Of a stretch of 64,000 nt of DNA, positions 63,712 to 64,000 are shown piece by piece. Source of the stretch: an uncultured Gemmatimonadales bacterium. GTDB lineage: Bacteria; Gemmatimonadota; Gemmatimonadetes; Longimicrobiales; Gaopeijiaceae. Positions within the stretch are counted from its first letter, which is position 1. Each line of letters begins with the position of its first letter. The translations under genes and the position numbers were made by a program. The notes under the pieces were generated by a model. The model saw only the letters and a program-made list of their open reading frames with translations, made no database searches and was not told the DNA's origin. Where the stretch lies: the NCBI GenBank assembly GCA_937919655.1, contig CALFPJ010000015.1, positions 155,716-219,715 on the forward strand, read 5' to 3'.

Positions 63712-64000
63712 CTACCGATTCATGGGCAGTCTCGCCGAAAGACGCGAGAGGCCGCTGCAACCACGACCAAGCAGCCTACATCCACCCCACCTGAGTGTGA
63801 GGGTGACCACGTCATTCCAAATCTTCGTCATGTGGCGAATGCGGTCTCCGTCGAACTGCATCACATAGACGTAGTCCGCCGCAACGCTTTTGCCGGTCGG
63901 CGGCACGGGACCACCCTCTCCGGTGTGCGTGCCGCTGAATACGGCCAAAGTTGCCTGAAGCATGGCGTCCAGCCCGAGGTCCTGACGCTGCACTCCGATC
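63712..64000 (-). CDS. SnoaL-like ester cyclase family protein, partial (window edge)
   Basis: The frame enters from the right edge of the window and ends at TAG 63712. Visible residues include GTHTGEGGPVPPTGKSVAAD, YVYVMQFDGDRIRHMTKIWND, the typical SnoaL/polyketide-cyclase pattern (PPTGk, iWND). After WNDVVTLTL the sequence RWGGCRLLGRGCSGLSRLSA looks unlike the usual QLGW ending, so the C-terminus may be altered or frameshifted. The 5' part lies outside the window. Members of this fold include small isomerases and cyclases; function here unknown. Confidence 0.65.
   Translation of the reverse strand, partial: IGVQRQDLGLDAMLQATLAVFSGTHTGEGGPVPPTGKSVAADYVYVMQFDGDRIRHMTKIWNDVVTLTLRWGGCRLLGRGCSGLSRLSARLPMNR

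Noticed and set aside
1..64000. Genome-wide recoding of TAG as Tyr
   Set aside because: Conserved genes including dnaA, dnaN, parA and rpmH end at TAG exactly at their family C-termini, so TAG is a working stop.
1..64000. tRNA, rRNA, CRISPR arrays, insertion sequences and prophage genes
   Set aside because: No cloverleaf-like sequence, repeat-spacer series, transposase motif or phage gene was found on reading both strands.

Overview
This is a GC-rich bacterial chromosomal window that contains the replication origin. The gene order rpmH-rnpA-yidD-yidC-mnmE-mnmG-parA-parB runs leftward and dnaA-oriC-dnaN runs rightward, so oriC lies near 43.2-43.5 kb and two parS sites lie about 8 kb to its left. 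A PadR-regulated ADOP-type permease, many secreted metallopeptidases (M42, M14, M28), DinB and DUF2207 proteins, and high GC all suggest Gemmatimonadota, with Acidobacteriota as second choice. That assignment is inferred from gene content only. No rRNA, tRNA, CRISPR array, prophage or insertion sequence was seen.

Layout. 0-5 kb: M42 aminopeptidase, Tat-exported amidase, FxsA and a long plastid-type IspH. 5-10 kb: a MarR regulator behind lpdA, then a decayed lemA-DUF2207 pair. 9.8-13.6 kb: a PadR regulator, an ADOP permease and a secreted DinB protein, with palindromic candidate operators. 13.6-20 kb: an amidohydrolase lipoprotein and the lipA-pdhA-pdhB-pdhC operon, which ends at a clear terminator. 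20-31 kb: DUF819 permease, LOG protein, epimerase, zinc-ribbon protein, M14 peptidase, a broken outer-membrane gene, M28 peptidase and Nif3. 31-35 kb: parA-parB-M23 peptidase-bactofilin, a small lipoprotein and the parS pair. 35-45 kb: tRNA-modification, membrane-insertion and ribosomal genes, dnaA, oriC, dnaN and pyrE. 45-51 kb: a decayed lipoprotein / histidine kinase / NtrC-type regulator / outer-membrane locus. 51-57 kb: a thioesterase, a fused modAB with modC, and a large ATPase-TPR-LuxR regulator. 57-58 kb: deletion scars. 58-63 kb: ada, a lipid kinase, an acetoacetate-decarboxylase-like gene, and a coupled phospholipid operon (acyltransferase, Tam41-like cytidylyltransferase, CDP-alcohol phosphotransferase). 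The right edge holds a partial SnoaL-like gene.

Three points stand out. First, the phospholipid operon appears to encode lysophosphatidate to phosphatidate to CDP-diacylglycerol to phospholipid in consecutive overlapping genes, with a mitochondrial Tam41-type enzyme in place of CdsA. Second, rpmH lies wholly inside the rnpA reading frame, as described for Thermus. Third, about fourteen frameshifts and in-frame stops fall in only seven genes, while roughly 45 other genes have none; together with two internal-deletion scars near 57 kb, this looks more like gene decay than uniform sequencing error, although most indels are single-base changes in G or C runs and reads should be checked.
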